Shown: piece after piece, positions 44,195 to 54,526 of the stretch | Numbering within the stretch: position 1 is the stretch's first letter | Layout of the letters: each line of letters begins with the position of its first letter | Origin: Volutella citrinella | Lineage: Eukaryota; Ascomycota; Sordariomycetes; Hypocreales; Nectriaceae | DNA length: 64,000 bases | Assembly (NCBI GenBank): GCA_034401135.1 | Contig: JAWZSP010000003.1 | Coordinates: 3,658,001-3,722,000, forward strand | Direction: 5' to 3' | Made by a program: the position numbers and the translations under genes | Notes under the pieces: model-generated | Told to the model about the DNA's origin: nothing | Database searches by the model: none | What the model saw: only the letters and a program-made list of their open reading frames with translations

Positions 44195-45183
44195 TCAAGA
44201 AGAAATAGTACTCTGTGATATTCTGCTGTCTCCATTTTTGACCGCGGCATTTCCATTGTTACCCGCACGTGAACTTCCACGGTGGGCAAACGAGAAGAGG
44301 AAGAGATTTTGGCGTTGGAATATCGGCCTGTCCTCGTCAAATATCTCTTCCACCCGGAAAGCCTTCTTGGCCATCTTCACGAACTGCATGTCAGCTCTGC
44401 GTCGCTTCTTGAAGCAAAAGTACACAATGGCATGTGGATTCAGCTCCAAGAGCTCCTTCAGTGTCGCCATCAACAGCGGGAACGCAGGCTCAAAGTAAAC
44501 ACATTCACCAGCCAGGATAATGTCCGGCTTCTGCTCCCGCACAATATCTGGCAGAGGCTCTCCCCTGTAGCACCAGAATGATAATATTAGCTGACGCCTC
44601 TCTGGGCGAGGTCGTCTGGCAAGTCGAGAGAGGGGAAGGGGTCTGGGCACCCACCAGTTTAACACCATTGCTTCTGCCTTGTCGCCAAGTCCGTTCAATT
44701 TGATGTTGTGCTTCATCAACTCCAGCATTTCAAGCTGGTCCGTCATCAACAGCCGTTTTGTCAACTGGCAATCGAGGGCAACTGCCAATCCAACGAGTCC
44801 CCCTCCAGCTCCAAGCTCAAGTCTAGTGCGCGACACCTATTAGCCGCATGTCACAGAGGGCGGGATTGAGCAAGGTGGGATGCCCTGGTAGCGCCAGCAC
44901 CTGTCGAACATCACTACAGGATTGCAGTTGAGACTCACATCTTCGCCTCCGGCAATGTTTCCTGGTGATATCGTAGCATGTGCTTCGCAAGTACTACGCC
45001 CGCGGGCCACGTCTGGCCACCACATCCTCCACGAACATCTTCACGAAGTTTGAGAGGCTGTGACAGGACGCCATCGAAATCGATCTCGGTTACGCCGATT
45101 GTCTTGAGTGTGGGTAAAGGAGCCAGATCCTCGCTGACTGCGACCAGATCCATGGGCGGCGAAGGGGGCGGGCTGCTGCTCAT
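44195..45183 (-). CDS. efm6: Protein-lysine N-methyltransferase Efm6
   Basis: Efm6 is a seven-beta-strand (METTL21-like) enzyme that methylates a lysine of translation factor eEF1A in yeast. Exons (minus strand) are 45183..44939, 44822..44655 and 44564..44195, giving 260 residues. The introns are 116 bases (GTGAGT...ACTAG) and 90 bases (GTGGGT...CTACAG). Splice choice was fixed by frame and homology: the first yields the SAM-binding motif LELGAGGGLVGLA, the second yields LNWGEPLPD. Other family marks are GGCGGQTWPAG near residue 52, the acidic MTDQLEML strand end, PDIILAGECVYFEPAFPLL in the role of the DxxY motif, and FCFKKRRRAD. A competing in-frame acceptor (CTAATAG, about 18 bases upstream) would break the SAM motif frame. 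Length is slightly above yeast because of a C-terminal extension. Confidence 0.9.
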
Positions 45184-46583
45184 CTTGGGAAGGGCAGGGT
45201 TTTCACGACAAATGTCACTCAGAGTTTGAAGGCGGCAAGCTGTTGTTGGGCGCTGTGGGAGAACTGCTGTGGGATTGATGTCTGGAGCGAAGGGCGATGA
45301 TGAGTTGCCGATAGCAACGTTTTTTTTTTAGAGACAGGAGAAGTCGAAGTTGAAATGTGGGGCGCACGGCAGGGCGAAGCCTTTATTCTGAGGTTTGCGT
45401 GACGCCTTTACGTATCTAGTTTGCGTTCGCCGTTGATAAGGCTTTGGTGGGCTTTCGTTGACGAATGGGGATAGCATCGCTCCTTCCCGCATTTAGTGGT
45501 GCCCAGGCCGGCTCCTTGCCGCCTATTTGATAGATTCCGGGCACTTCCTTCCCCAGATGGCCCTTGCTGGGAGCGCAAGGACGACACAGACGAGCAGCGA
45601 TGTGCGTAGGTACTTTTAAATTAATTGAACACGAATCAAGATATTCGCCTTCTCAACAGCAATCCTGCAGCGTCCTCAGTGACCGCGACAAATCCGGCGA
45701 TTGTAGCCGATAAGGGTTTGTGCGTTTGTTGGACGCACATTACCAAATCTCGTGAATCGCAGGGCAAGTGTCTCATCACCACCTGGACTATTGCCCTGTA
45801 GCTTGGAAGGGTAAGGCGTCACTCGGCTGCCTCAACCGGCTCAACTAATTGCTAGCACTTTATTTGCACGATCAACGGCTCCCTTGGCTAGTTCCGGGAG
45901 CCGAGGACAGATAAATATTGCGGTTTATCTATTGTAGTCTATCCTTCGCAGAGCGTCCTGCCCTTGATATTTGAACGAGTTGGAAGAGGGGGGCACTTGA
46001 CTACCCCTCCAGCGCCGTAGTGCTCACGGCTTCCAAGAATGACGTTCTACTAGTCTGGCCGAGGGGCCTGCTGATGTCTTGAATGCGCTGCCAACCTCAT
46101 TCACGGGAGGTCAGTTCTAGTGGCTTCGCGGGAGGGCGGCCTCGTTCAGGAATGCGGTCGCAGCGATACCAGCCTCAGATACGTGGTGTCTTCCACGCTC
46201 CCCGCCTGTCGCCGACCTTTTGGCCCCAGCACTGCCTCGAAGTGAGACAGAATTGCCTCTGCCCGTTATGGGCACCATAGCCTACGCACCAATCGCCCAG
46301 GCTGCTGGTTCTCTCCCGTCCTTCAACAATAGCTTGGTGGAGTATCAGTCGAGGAATGGAGGGCGCTGTATTCCACAGGATGCGTCACTTGCCAGCCTTC
46401 CAAATGGCTTCCGCGATATGCCCGCCGTGTGGTCGGCTTGCCTATGGTCTTTACTCTTGCCACCTGCTTCTCTGATTCATCCTTTTCCTTTCTACTCTCT
46501 GGTAGCCAGGACGTAGAGCATCATTTGTCTTCATCGTCTTCACGATATCGCGCTGAGCAGCGCATCATCGTGCGACCACAACC
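45184..46583. other. Divergent promoter region of efm6 and axl2
   Basis: 1.4 kb with a T run at 45320-45329 and an AT-rich patch near 45909-45940. Frames at 46083-46516 are short and unsupported, and probably belong to the axl2 leader. Confidence 0.45.
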
Positions 46584-49328
46584 ATGGCTCTGCTTGTGAA
46601 ACTCGCTACAGGTCTATGCCTAGCCCAACTAATACGATGCGATCCAACTGTCAACTTCCCCCTCAACTCCCAGCTACCCCCCGTTGCTCGACTAGATGAG
46701 CCTTTCGATTACACCTTCTCATCATCGACCTTCCGTTCCGATTCGAAAATCACCTACTCTCTTGGCGAGGCTCCAAAGTGGCTATCCATTGACAGCAAAA
46801 CTGGGCACTTGGGTGGCACACCAACAGGTGATACTGTTCCTGCCGGCGAAGTTGTCGGTCAGGTGGCGGAAATCATTGCCACCGATAATAGCGGTTCAAC
46901 TTCATTGAATGCGACGCTGGTTGTATCACGGCATGAGGCGCCGGTGGTCAAAATCCCCCTTTCGGACCAAATCAAGAAGTTTGGAGATTTCTCAGCGCCA
47001 TCGTCGATTTTATTTTACCCAGCCTCTCCGATCTCAGTCCAGTTCGACGCCCAAACCTTCAAGCATAGGCCAGGGCAGATAAATTACTACGCTACCTCGG
47101 GGGACAATAGTCCGCTTCCATCTTGGATTCAGTTCGACCCAAACACACTCACTTTCACCGGAACAACGCCCCCTGCCGAATCCCTTATTCAACCTCCCCA
47201 ATCCTTTGGCTTTAGACTAATGGCCTCGGACATTGTGGGGTTCTCGGCCGCTTCCCTCGCTTTCTCCGTGATCGTGGGCCGACACAAGCTCACTTCTGAC
47301 AAGCCTGCAATCACACTCAACACTACGCGGAGCAAAATGCTGGCTTATAACGGGCTGCCCACCGATATCAAACTTGATAGCAGTCCCATCCAGTTGGACA
47401 AAATTCGGGTTTCCACAAGCGAGATGCCAAGCTGGCTGACTCTTGATCCAAGAACCTGGAAGCTCTCCGGGACACCTGGCGAAACGGATCACTCGACGAA
47501 CTTTACAATTCACTTCCGTGATCAGTTTTCTGATACACTTACCGTCGGTGCCATTGTCAACATTGCCACTGGCCTCTTCCGCTCCACATTCGATGAGTTC
47601 GAAATGCGAGCTGGGGAAGACGTTGATATTGATCTCAGGTCATACTTTTGGAACCCCGAGGACATCAACCTCAGCATGGAAACGATGCCGGGAACGGACT
47701 GGCTGAAGCTGGAAGGGTTTCGTCTCAAAGGCCGAGTACCTATGTCGGCCAATGGAAAAGTCGAGGCCATATTTTCTGCCGTTTCCAAGACGTCGAAACT
47801 GGAAGAAAAGGAGACAGTCATGTTGAACATCAAAGCATCTGCCACGCCCACATCAACCTCACTGAGCTCAACGACCTCATTCCAACCATCAGATTCCAGC
47901 ACAGCAGCTCCTACCACAATCCGGCCTGGTGAAACGACAACCACTGCTGCAGAGGGCTCATCCAGTGCGAAGAGTGGAATGTCAACCGGTTCGCTCCTTT
48001 TGGCTATCCTCCTGCCCGTTCTCTTGGTCGTATTTCTGGCCATACTATTGATATGGTGCATCATTCGGCGGCGTCGCGCTCGATCAACATACCTTTCTGG
48101 TAAATTTCGCCACAAAATTTCAGGTCCTGTAAAGGATAGCTTGCGCGTGAACGGTAGCGATCCCTCTCTGGGAGAGTCTAAAAAGCCGGTCATTATTGAA
48201 ACAACAGAACAACGGCTATATTCTACGGGAAGAGAGAGCTCACTGGCAATCCCGCCGGATGCACCAACGATGTCGCCCGCATGGCCTGCCCTAACAACAC
48301 CAGAGGTACCATCACGCTTCACGGCAGAGGCTTCCAGATTTGCGCCATCTCGCGTAAGCAACGTAACAGGAAGTGAAGGAAGGCAATCGTGGATTACTGT
48401 GGAAGGTACGATGACAGCAACGGCACGGCGAAGTGAAGTGTCGATGAGAAGATATGGGTCAGATACGACGTTGCCAGACTCAACCCATCAGTTAATTCCG
48501 CCTCCTTCCTTCCTGTCCGCGTCTACAGCAAGCTCGTTCAGAAGCGGTCTCGACTTGACAATCCCGTCGCTCCCCAGCATGAGCAGCGGGGCCATGAGAC
48601 AACACGAAACGGCAGCCAGGGCTTCTGGGATAAGGGGCCCAACAAGCTCAGTCATTAATGGCACAGCTAAAGAAAGTTCACTGGATTTCACATCATCGCA
48701 TCAATCGAGCCCTCGCTTGATGACGGCTTCACAGGGACGTCAACATGGCGATGATGCGCAGAACCAGACGCAGTCAGAAGACCAGTCCACGTTGCTGGAG
48801 GAGATAGACCAGAGTCTCTCGGGAATGACACAGGCGGCACCCGATCGACCGCTTAGCCAGCAGTGGCTCGGTCATGATCCCAGCCAAGGCTGGGTGACGG
48901 AGGGGTCAAGCAATGATAGAAGCGGCGTCCTTACAGAGCCCTCTTTCGGTTCTTCTGAGAATTGGCGTGTAATCGCCCCTCGCCGAGATCCGCAAACCAT
49001 GACATACACCGAAATTGTGGACGAAGCACCGTTCAACCCAACCAGGCCCGGCTCGGTCGTGAGCCTTGCTGAAGTCACCAGAGCCGGAGCACAGCCTGGA
49101 GAGCGTACAGATTTCGCAGGGCTCGTTTCACCTAGTCAATGGGGGGTTCCGAACACGCAGCGCGAGGGGGGGAGCAGACCAGTCAGTCGATACTCACGAC
49201 TGAACGAAGAGGGCGTGAGCACATCAGATGCACAGATGCCAATGCCGCCTCCCCTTGCCTCGACAGCTTGGAAGCGGGAAGAATCGGGCAAGAAATCCGA
49301 AGCGGGGAGTTTCAAGGCTTTCCTTTGA
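46584..49328 (+). CDS. axl2: Axl2-like axial-budding / polarity transmembrane protein
   Basis: Axl2/Bud10 is a plasma-membrane landmark; in filamentous fungi its homologues affect septation, polarity or conidiation. A single exon of 914 residues. A signal peptide lies at about 1-19. The ectodomain contains cadherin-like (CADG) repeats, each with the typical P-x-W-L/I-x-F/L-D-P/S-x-T-x-x-L-x-G-T-P sequence: KWLSIDSKTGHLGGTP, SWIQFDPNTLTFTGTTP and SWLTLDPRTWKLSGTP. A Ser/Thr-rich stalk leads to one membrane helix (about 468-490, GSLLLAILLPVLLVVFLAILLIW) with an RRRRAR stop-transfer, then a 400-residue disordered, Ser-rich cytoplasmic tail. The arrangement is that of Axl2. The ATG is in ACCATGG context. 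Confidence 0.9.
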   Translation: MALLVKLATGLCLAQLIRCDPTVNFPLNSQLPPVARLDEPFDYTFSSSTFRSDSKITYSLGEAPKWLSIDSKTGHLGGTPTGDTVPAGEVVGQVAEIIATDNSGSTSLNATLVVSRHEAPVVKIPLSDQIKKFGDFSAPSSILFYPASPISVQFDAQTFKHRPGQINYYATSGDNSPLPSWIQFDPNTLTFTGTTPPAESLIQPPQSFGFRLMASDIVGFSAASLAFSVIVGRHKLTSDKPAITLNTTRSKMLAYNGLPTDIKLDSSPIQLDKIRVSTSEMPSWLTLDPRTWKLSGTPGETDHSTNFTIHFRDQFSDTLTVGAIVNIATGLFRSTFDEFEMRAGEDVDIDLRSYFWNPEDINLSMETMPGTDWLKLEGFRLKGRVPMSANGKVEAIFSAVSKTSKLEEKETVMLNIKASATPTSTSLSSTTSFQPSDSSTAAPTTIRPGETTTTAAEGSSSAKSGMSTGSLLLAILLPVLLVVFLAILLIWCIIRRRRARSTYLSGKFRHKISGPVKDSLRVNGSDPSLGESKKPVIIETTEQRLYSTGRESSLAIPPDAPTMSPAWPALTTPEVPSRFTAEASRFAPSRVSNVTGSEGRQSWITVEGTMTATARRSEVSMRRYGSDTTLPDSTHQLIPPPSFLSASTASSFRSGLDLTIPSLPSMSSGAMRQHETAARASGIRGPTSSVINGTAKESSLDFTSSHQSSPRLMTASQGRQHGDDAQNQTQSEDQSTLLEEIDQSLSGMTQAAPDRPLSQQWLGHDPSQGWVTEGSSNDRSGVLTEPSFGSSENWRVIAPRRDPQTMTYTEIVDEAPFNPTRPGSVVSLAEVTRAGAQPGERTDFAGLVSPSQWGVPNTQREGGSRPVSRYSRLNEEGVSTSDAQMPMPPPLASTAWKREESGKKSEAGSFKAFL

Positions 49329-51193
49329 GCGAAGCCGGGGAGGATGTGGGTTACCTGTGATAGTTTGGGGGCGCTTGTTAGATGTTTGGCTGTTGAAGCG
49401 TTTGAGATGTACTTTGTTTTGCATTTAATCACGATACCAGTGCAGCTCGGCACAAAACTCAATTGTCAACCAGTTTGGAGATGAAGCAGCATAATAATAT
49501 ACTAGATTAGAATTTGTCCGGTTGTCTACCTAGTTCCTAGCCTCATAACCTGAGAAGGGCCAAATGCCATTGGTTGGTGGCTGCCTGATATAGAGGGACA
49601 GACCAGAGGAGGGTTGTGCGGAGCCAGCAACAGTGATGGTGGCGATGTACTCCTGATCGGGAGCCTAATATGGGTCAATCACCCAACGCGCGGTCTCTGG
49701 GACTCGGAGGGTGGTGCACGCGACCATGATTCGGCCGCGTAGGTGCAGCTGCCATCATCGCGACCAGTCAGGTGCAGACGCGCCGATGAGTTGGGCAAAA
49801 ATTTCCCCTTCTGGGCTCCAGAGCCAACACAATGAGGTGCTCTTCTTGGGGGCTGCTGGGGCATGATCAGGTCCCGTGGTGCTCGCGTCTAGGCTCCGTC
49901 TGGAAAAGTTTTGGGCTGCGCACCTGCCCTTCCATGCTTTTTCCCTCCCGAGCTTTCGTTTCTTTTTTTTTCTTGGGGGGATTCTCATTAGTTTCTCACG
50001 TCACTCGTGTATCTGGTTGGCTCTTGACAATTAAAAAAATTTGTTTCATGTAATTACAGTTTGTGGCCAACCTCCTTTTTGGGGCTGCCATTGCAGGAGC
50101 AGCACGCTGCAAGTATTATTAGTGCATTTTCTTAGCACGCTCTGTTATCTCCAGCAACGGTCCAACGGAGTCACTATCTCCACTGAGTTAGGACTGCGCG
50201 CATCGATGTGCCGTCCGGTCGCTGGAATTAGTGGGTGGCCCAGCGACCAGCGCCTTGTGGTAGGCCAGGGTTGCGGGTGGTGCGATCTAGTGGCCTCAGC
50301 GCAGATGGCGAGCAATGAGCACCTCATGCCCGGGATATTGGATGGAGCCCCGAGGCGCACCGGAGCTTGGCCTGGCACTCAGCGCCAGCCAGTTGCTGCG
50401 ACGGGGTGCCATCTGCCTGGGCGAGCCCCCGCCGCAGCCCGGTGTTTCTCCAGACCTCACTCCATTGAGCCTCGGAATGGTTGAGAGGCGCAATGCCAAG
50501 TTGCAATAGAGACCAGGGAGTGAATTGCGGCTGGCGATGCCAGTGAAGAGAAAAATAAGAAAAGAATTCCCTGAATTAATATTGCAATATGAAGCCAGGT
50601 AATTCTGTGAGCTGTGATGAGGATCCAAGGCTACCGCGAGGTGATTGCTGAACTGAACAGAACCTGAACTGAAGGGTCCGAAGTCCGCGAGGTAGAGAGT
50701 ACATGTTCGTCTTGCCTACCTACACCACGATCTTCAGTAGTGTGTACCTCCATGGGTACCCCGCTTCCTGCCGAATTCTCTCAACCCATCCGCTCGATCC
50801 CATCCCATCCATCCCACCGCCCGCGTCCGCCCACAATCACATCCACGTCTACCAGACACAGCCAGACCAAACCATCCCACATCCAATTCCCACACACAAG
50901 CCCCCCCCCCGCCGCCTAAATCAACCTCCACCTCCGCCACCAACCCTCGGCGCCGGCCTCTCGCGTGTGTGAGAATCTTCCCTTTCCCACATCTTCAGTC
51001 GTCCCTTCTCCCATTCTCCCTCCCTCTCTCTCTTCCTCCCCGCCGCCAGACGCCGCTCCGCACGCCTGTCGCCAGCCTCCCCACATCTCCCCCTCTGTTC
51101 GCTCGCGTCGCTCCGAATCTCGTCCGCCCTCGATCGAAACAACCGCGCACGCCCCGGTAGCCGACCTGTCCGACTCTCAACCGACCTGCCACC
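49329..51193. other. Gene-free stretch and CT-rich PP2C promoter
   Basis: Copy 3 of the 14-base repeat is near its left end. From about 50760 the plus strand becomes strongly C/T-rich (C runs near 50900, CTCCCTC repeats near 51010-51045), typical of a strong fungal promoter and leader. No other gene supported. Confidence 0.5.
49724..49737 (+). repeat. Copy 3 of the dispersed 14-base sequence
   Basis: CCATGATTCGGCCG, identical to 1517-1530 and 42591-42604. Confidence 0.6.
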
Positions 51194-53381
51194 ATGGGTC
51201 AGACTCTCTCGGAGCCCGTTGTCGAAAAGGTTCGTCCGACTGCCCGCGTGCTGCTGCTTCACGAGCCGCGGCTTGCGCCCTCGCCCGTTGCCTCTCCACC
51301 CTCGCCTGGCCCAGGGATTGTCCCTCCCGCCATCGTGAACCCCTCTCCCCGTGCCGCTCCGCAGACCCTTCCCGGCGCATACCTGCCCGGGCTCGCATAC
51401 CCAGATAATTCGAGTCGTTCGCTATTCCGGCCAGTCGGGCCTTGCCTGCGGGCTTCGAATCGCCGTCCTCGCCGTAACTGGTCACGTCATCAACATTTAC
51501 ACCCTCGCCTGAAGCCCCTTCGCTCACTCTCCCCCCACCCCACCCCCCGGCGCCGCCGCCGCGTGCCACAATCCTTACCCGCTTCTTGATCCTTTGCTAA
51601 CATGTCGGTCTTGTTCCTCTTCACTGTAGACTTCGGAAAAGGGCGAGGATGAGCGACTGCTGTACGGCGTGTCCGCCATGCAGGGCTGGCGCATCAGCAT
51701 GGAGGACTCCCACACATCCGTTCTTGATCTCGACCCCAGCAAGACGCACCCCGCCCATCTGAGCTTCTTTGGTGTCTTTGACGGTCACGGCGGCGACAAG
51801 GTTGCATTATTTACCGGAGAAAACATTCACAACATCATCTTCAAGCAGGATACGTTCAAGGCCGGGGACTACGCCCAGGGCTTGAAGGATGGGTTCCTCG
51901 CAACCGACCGCGCAATTCTCAACGGTATGCGCGCCCACAACGCCTTATTGCCGTCGCCTTCACAGCCGTCTCAGCCACTGACTCGCCTCATTGTGTAATA
52001 GACCCCAAGTACGAAGAGGAGGTTTCGGGATGTACCGCATGTGTCAGCTTGATCGCTGGTAAAAAGCTCTATGTCGTGAGTCCGCCCACCACCTGGGGTC
52101 CCTCCCCCCGCGATTGCCCCGCCCCACCATCATTTGGTGGTGGTGTCAACGTGTGGTAGGTGCTGGTAGGCTTACATCGACTCACAGGCCAACGCTGGCG
52201 ACTCGAGAGGTGTGCTTGGCATCAAGGGACGTGCGAAGCCCCTGTCCCAGGACCACAAGCCCCAACTCGAAAGTGCGTTATTCATTAGCCGCCCACCCAC
52301 GGCTGCTATCAAGCTACCTTCGCTTCCCCTTGCTAACAGCACGCGCCTTTGCGCCATTTAGATGAGAAGAACCGCATCACCGCCGCCGGTGGCTTCGTTG
52401 ATTTTGGCCGAGTAAACGGAAACCTGGCTCTGTCGCGTGCCATTGGTGATTTCGAGTTCAAGAAGAGCGCTGAGCTGTCCCCCGAGAACCAGATCGTTAC
52501 TGCTTATCCCGATGTTGAGCAACACGACCTCACTGACGAGGATGAGTTCCTCGTCCTTGCTTGCGACGGTGAGTGATGCCCTACATTTCTCTCGCAAGGC
52601 TTTGAATTCTCATTTGAGCAGGTATTTGGGATTGCCAGTCGTCCCAGGCTGTTGTTGAGTTCGTGCGACGAGGAATCGCCGCCAAGCAGGATCTCGACAA
52701 GATTTGCGAGAACATGATGGACAACTGCCTGGCATCCAACTCCGAGACCGGAGGTGTCGGCTGCGACAACATGACCATGACCATCGTCGGATTCCTCAAC
52801 GGACGAACCAAGGAAGAGTGGTATGAGGAGATCGCCAAGCGAGTCGCCAACGGAGACGGCCCCGCTGCTCCTCCTGAGTACGGTACGGCATTCCCCTCAT
52901 TCATCAGCAGGCTGTAGACGGCACGCAAAACCGCGGGCCTTGTTGGCCCTTCCCTCCTCTCGAATTCCGGGACTTGGCCCACTGAAGCTAACCTGCCTGC
53001 CACTGTGTAGCCGAATTCCGTGGTCCCGGTGTCCACCACAACCTCGATGATAGCGATAGCGGCTATGAGATGGATTCAGAGAACAAGGGCCGAAGCTTCG
53101 GTGTTGGTGGGTACCGAGGCCGGATAATCCTACTCGGCGATGGCACTGAGGTGCTTACGGATTCAGATGACACCGAAATGTTTGACAACGCCGACGAGGA
53201 CAAGGACCTCGAGAGCCAAGTCTCCAAGACGTCCACATCGACCGAATCAGACTCGAAGCCCACGGCCGATGCCGCTACCGTCGTCGAAACGAAACCGACC
53301 GAGACGAAGGCTGCCGACAAGCCCGCTACCGATGCCGATGCCGAGAAGAAGGAGACTCCCCAGGAGACTAAGAAGGATTAG
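51194..53381 (+). CDS. ptc2: PP2C-type protein phosphatase, Ptc2/Ptc3 group
   Basis: A Mg/Mn-dependent Ser/Thr phosphatase that damps stress MAP kinase and checkpoint signalling in yeasts. Seven exons: 51194..51229, 51630..51924, 52002..52075, 52188..52272, 52362..52568, 52622..52882 and 53011..53381; 442 residues. All six introns are GT-AG and preserve frame. The first is 400 bases and follows only 12 codons. The N terminus [12 protein letters not shown], with Gly2, suits N-myristoylation. Catalytic motifs are all present: [40 protein letters not shown] (rebuilt by splicing) and GCDNMTM. The C-terminal extension is acidic, Ser/Thr/Glu/Lys-rich and disordered. The symbol is by group; Ptc2 and Ptc3 cannot be told apart. 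Confidence 0.93.
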
Positions 53382-54526
53382 GTGATCTTGACCGCAACTG
53401 GTGGCCCTGCGTGAACCATGATTTATTGCTAGCCGTGTTTATGAGGGTACAACGGGAAGGATCTTGATGTTTTCGGAGGGCAGGCTATCGGATATCCATG
53501 CTAGGTCTTGTGTCCCATGCTGTTGTCGGTGTACTGGTGCCAATCAGGATCGAGATGGAAGAGGCGACGCGGACGCCCTCGCGGTGGACGTCGGAGGGCA
53601 ACTGGGCATGGAGCGGCGAGTTTGGGTTGAGTGAGATGAGAAGAGACATGCGAGGAGAGAAGAAGTCTTTGTGATATTGTACACCGGATTCCCTTACCTA
53701 CGAGCCAACCTCCGAGAACCCTCCTATTTTCCTTTCCTCTGCTCCACATCATTCCTGGTCCATCCACGCGAACGGCACCCTTTCTTCACCCTCTCTCATA
53801 TATATCAACTGCTTCCTTTTCACTCGCCAACTCCCGGTGTATGAACCGAGACACATCCCCTTGGTTCTCGTCTCTTGAGAAACTCTTTGAGGAAGACAAT
53901 CAATCTCAAGGTGGAAACATGTGGTCTCTCTGGCGGTAGCTAGGAGGGGACACATTGTTGCGGGGGTGAGGACGTCATCCAAGCCGAGCTCGACCAAATA
54001 GGCGTGCTTCGCTGGGATTTGTCTGGACTGTCTCTCGTGATATTGCCTCTACAAAGACGGTCTGTGGTAGAAGGGAAGATACATGGCAGGTAAATGTGCG
54101 TGTTTGCAGGACAACTCCATGTATATACAAAGGGCGGCGGCGGCGGCAGCAGCAGCAGCATCAGCATCAGCAGCACACGATTCTTCACTTTTACGTTGCT
54201 TTGCCACCCCCAGCTATTCTACTGGTGACAGCTTTGAGTGCGTTGCTGGTGCATTTACATCTTCGCCAAGGTGAGTCAACGAGCAGCACGCTTCGTCAGT
54301 AGTGTGTATATTTGCCAACACCCGTCCAGAGTTAAATGTCTATAATGTACATAAGATACATGTCGATGTCCCCTCATACAGCACACCACATAGGCGTGAG
54401 GATAGATGCGTTTCAATGATGGATTTCTCAACGTTCATGACCGCCCGTCCGAAGCTACGCCTCTTATGAACGCTTTCCCCCCTTTGCTGCCGCCCCGAGG
54501 CCAAGCCAAGTTGGCTGCAGCTCTGG
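53382..54526. other. Convergent 3' region of PP2C and PPR-like genes
   Basis: 1.1 kb without a supported gene. It contains a GGC/AGC trinucleotide run. Confidence 0.5.
54133..54175. repeat. GGC/AGC trinucleotide microsatellite
   Basis: About five GGC-type units pass into AGC units interrupted by ATC. It lies in non-coding DNA between convergent genes. Confidence 0.85.
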
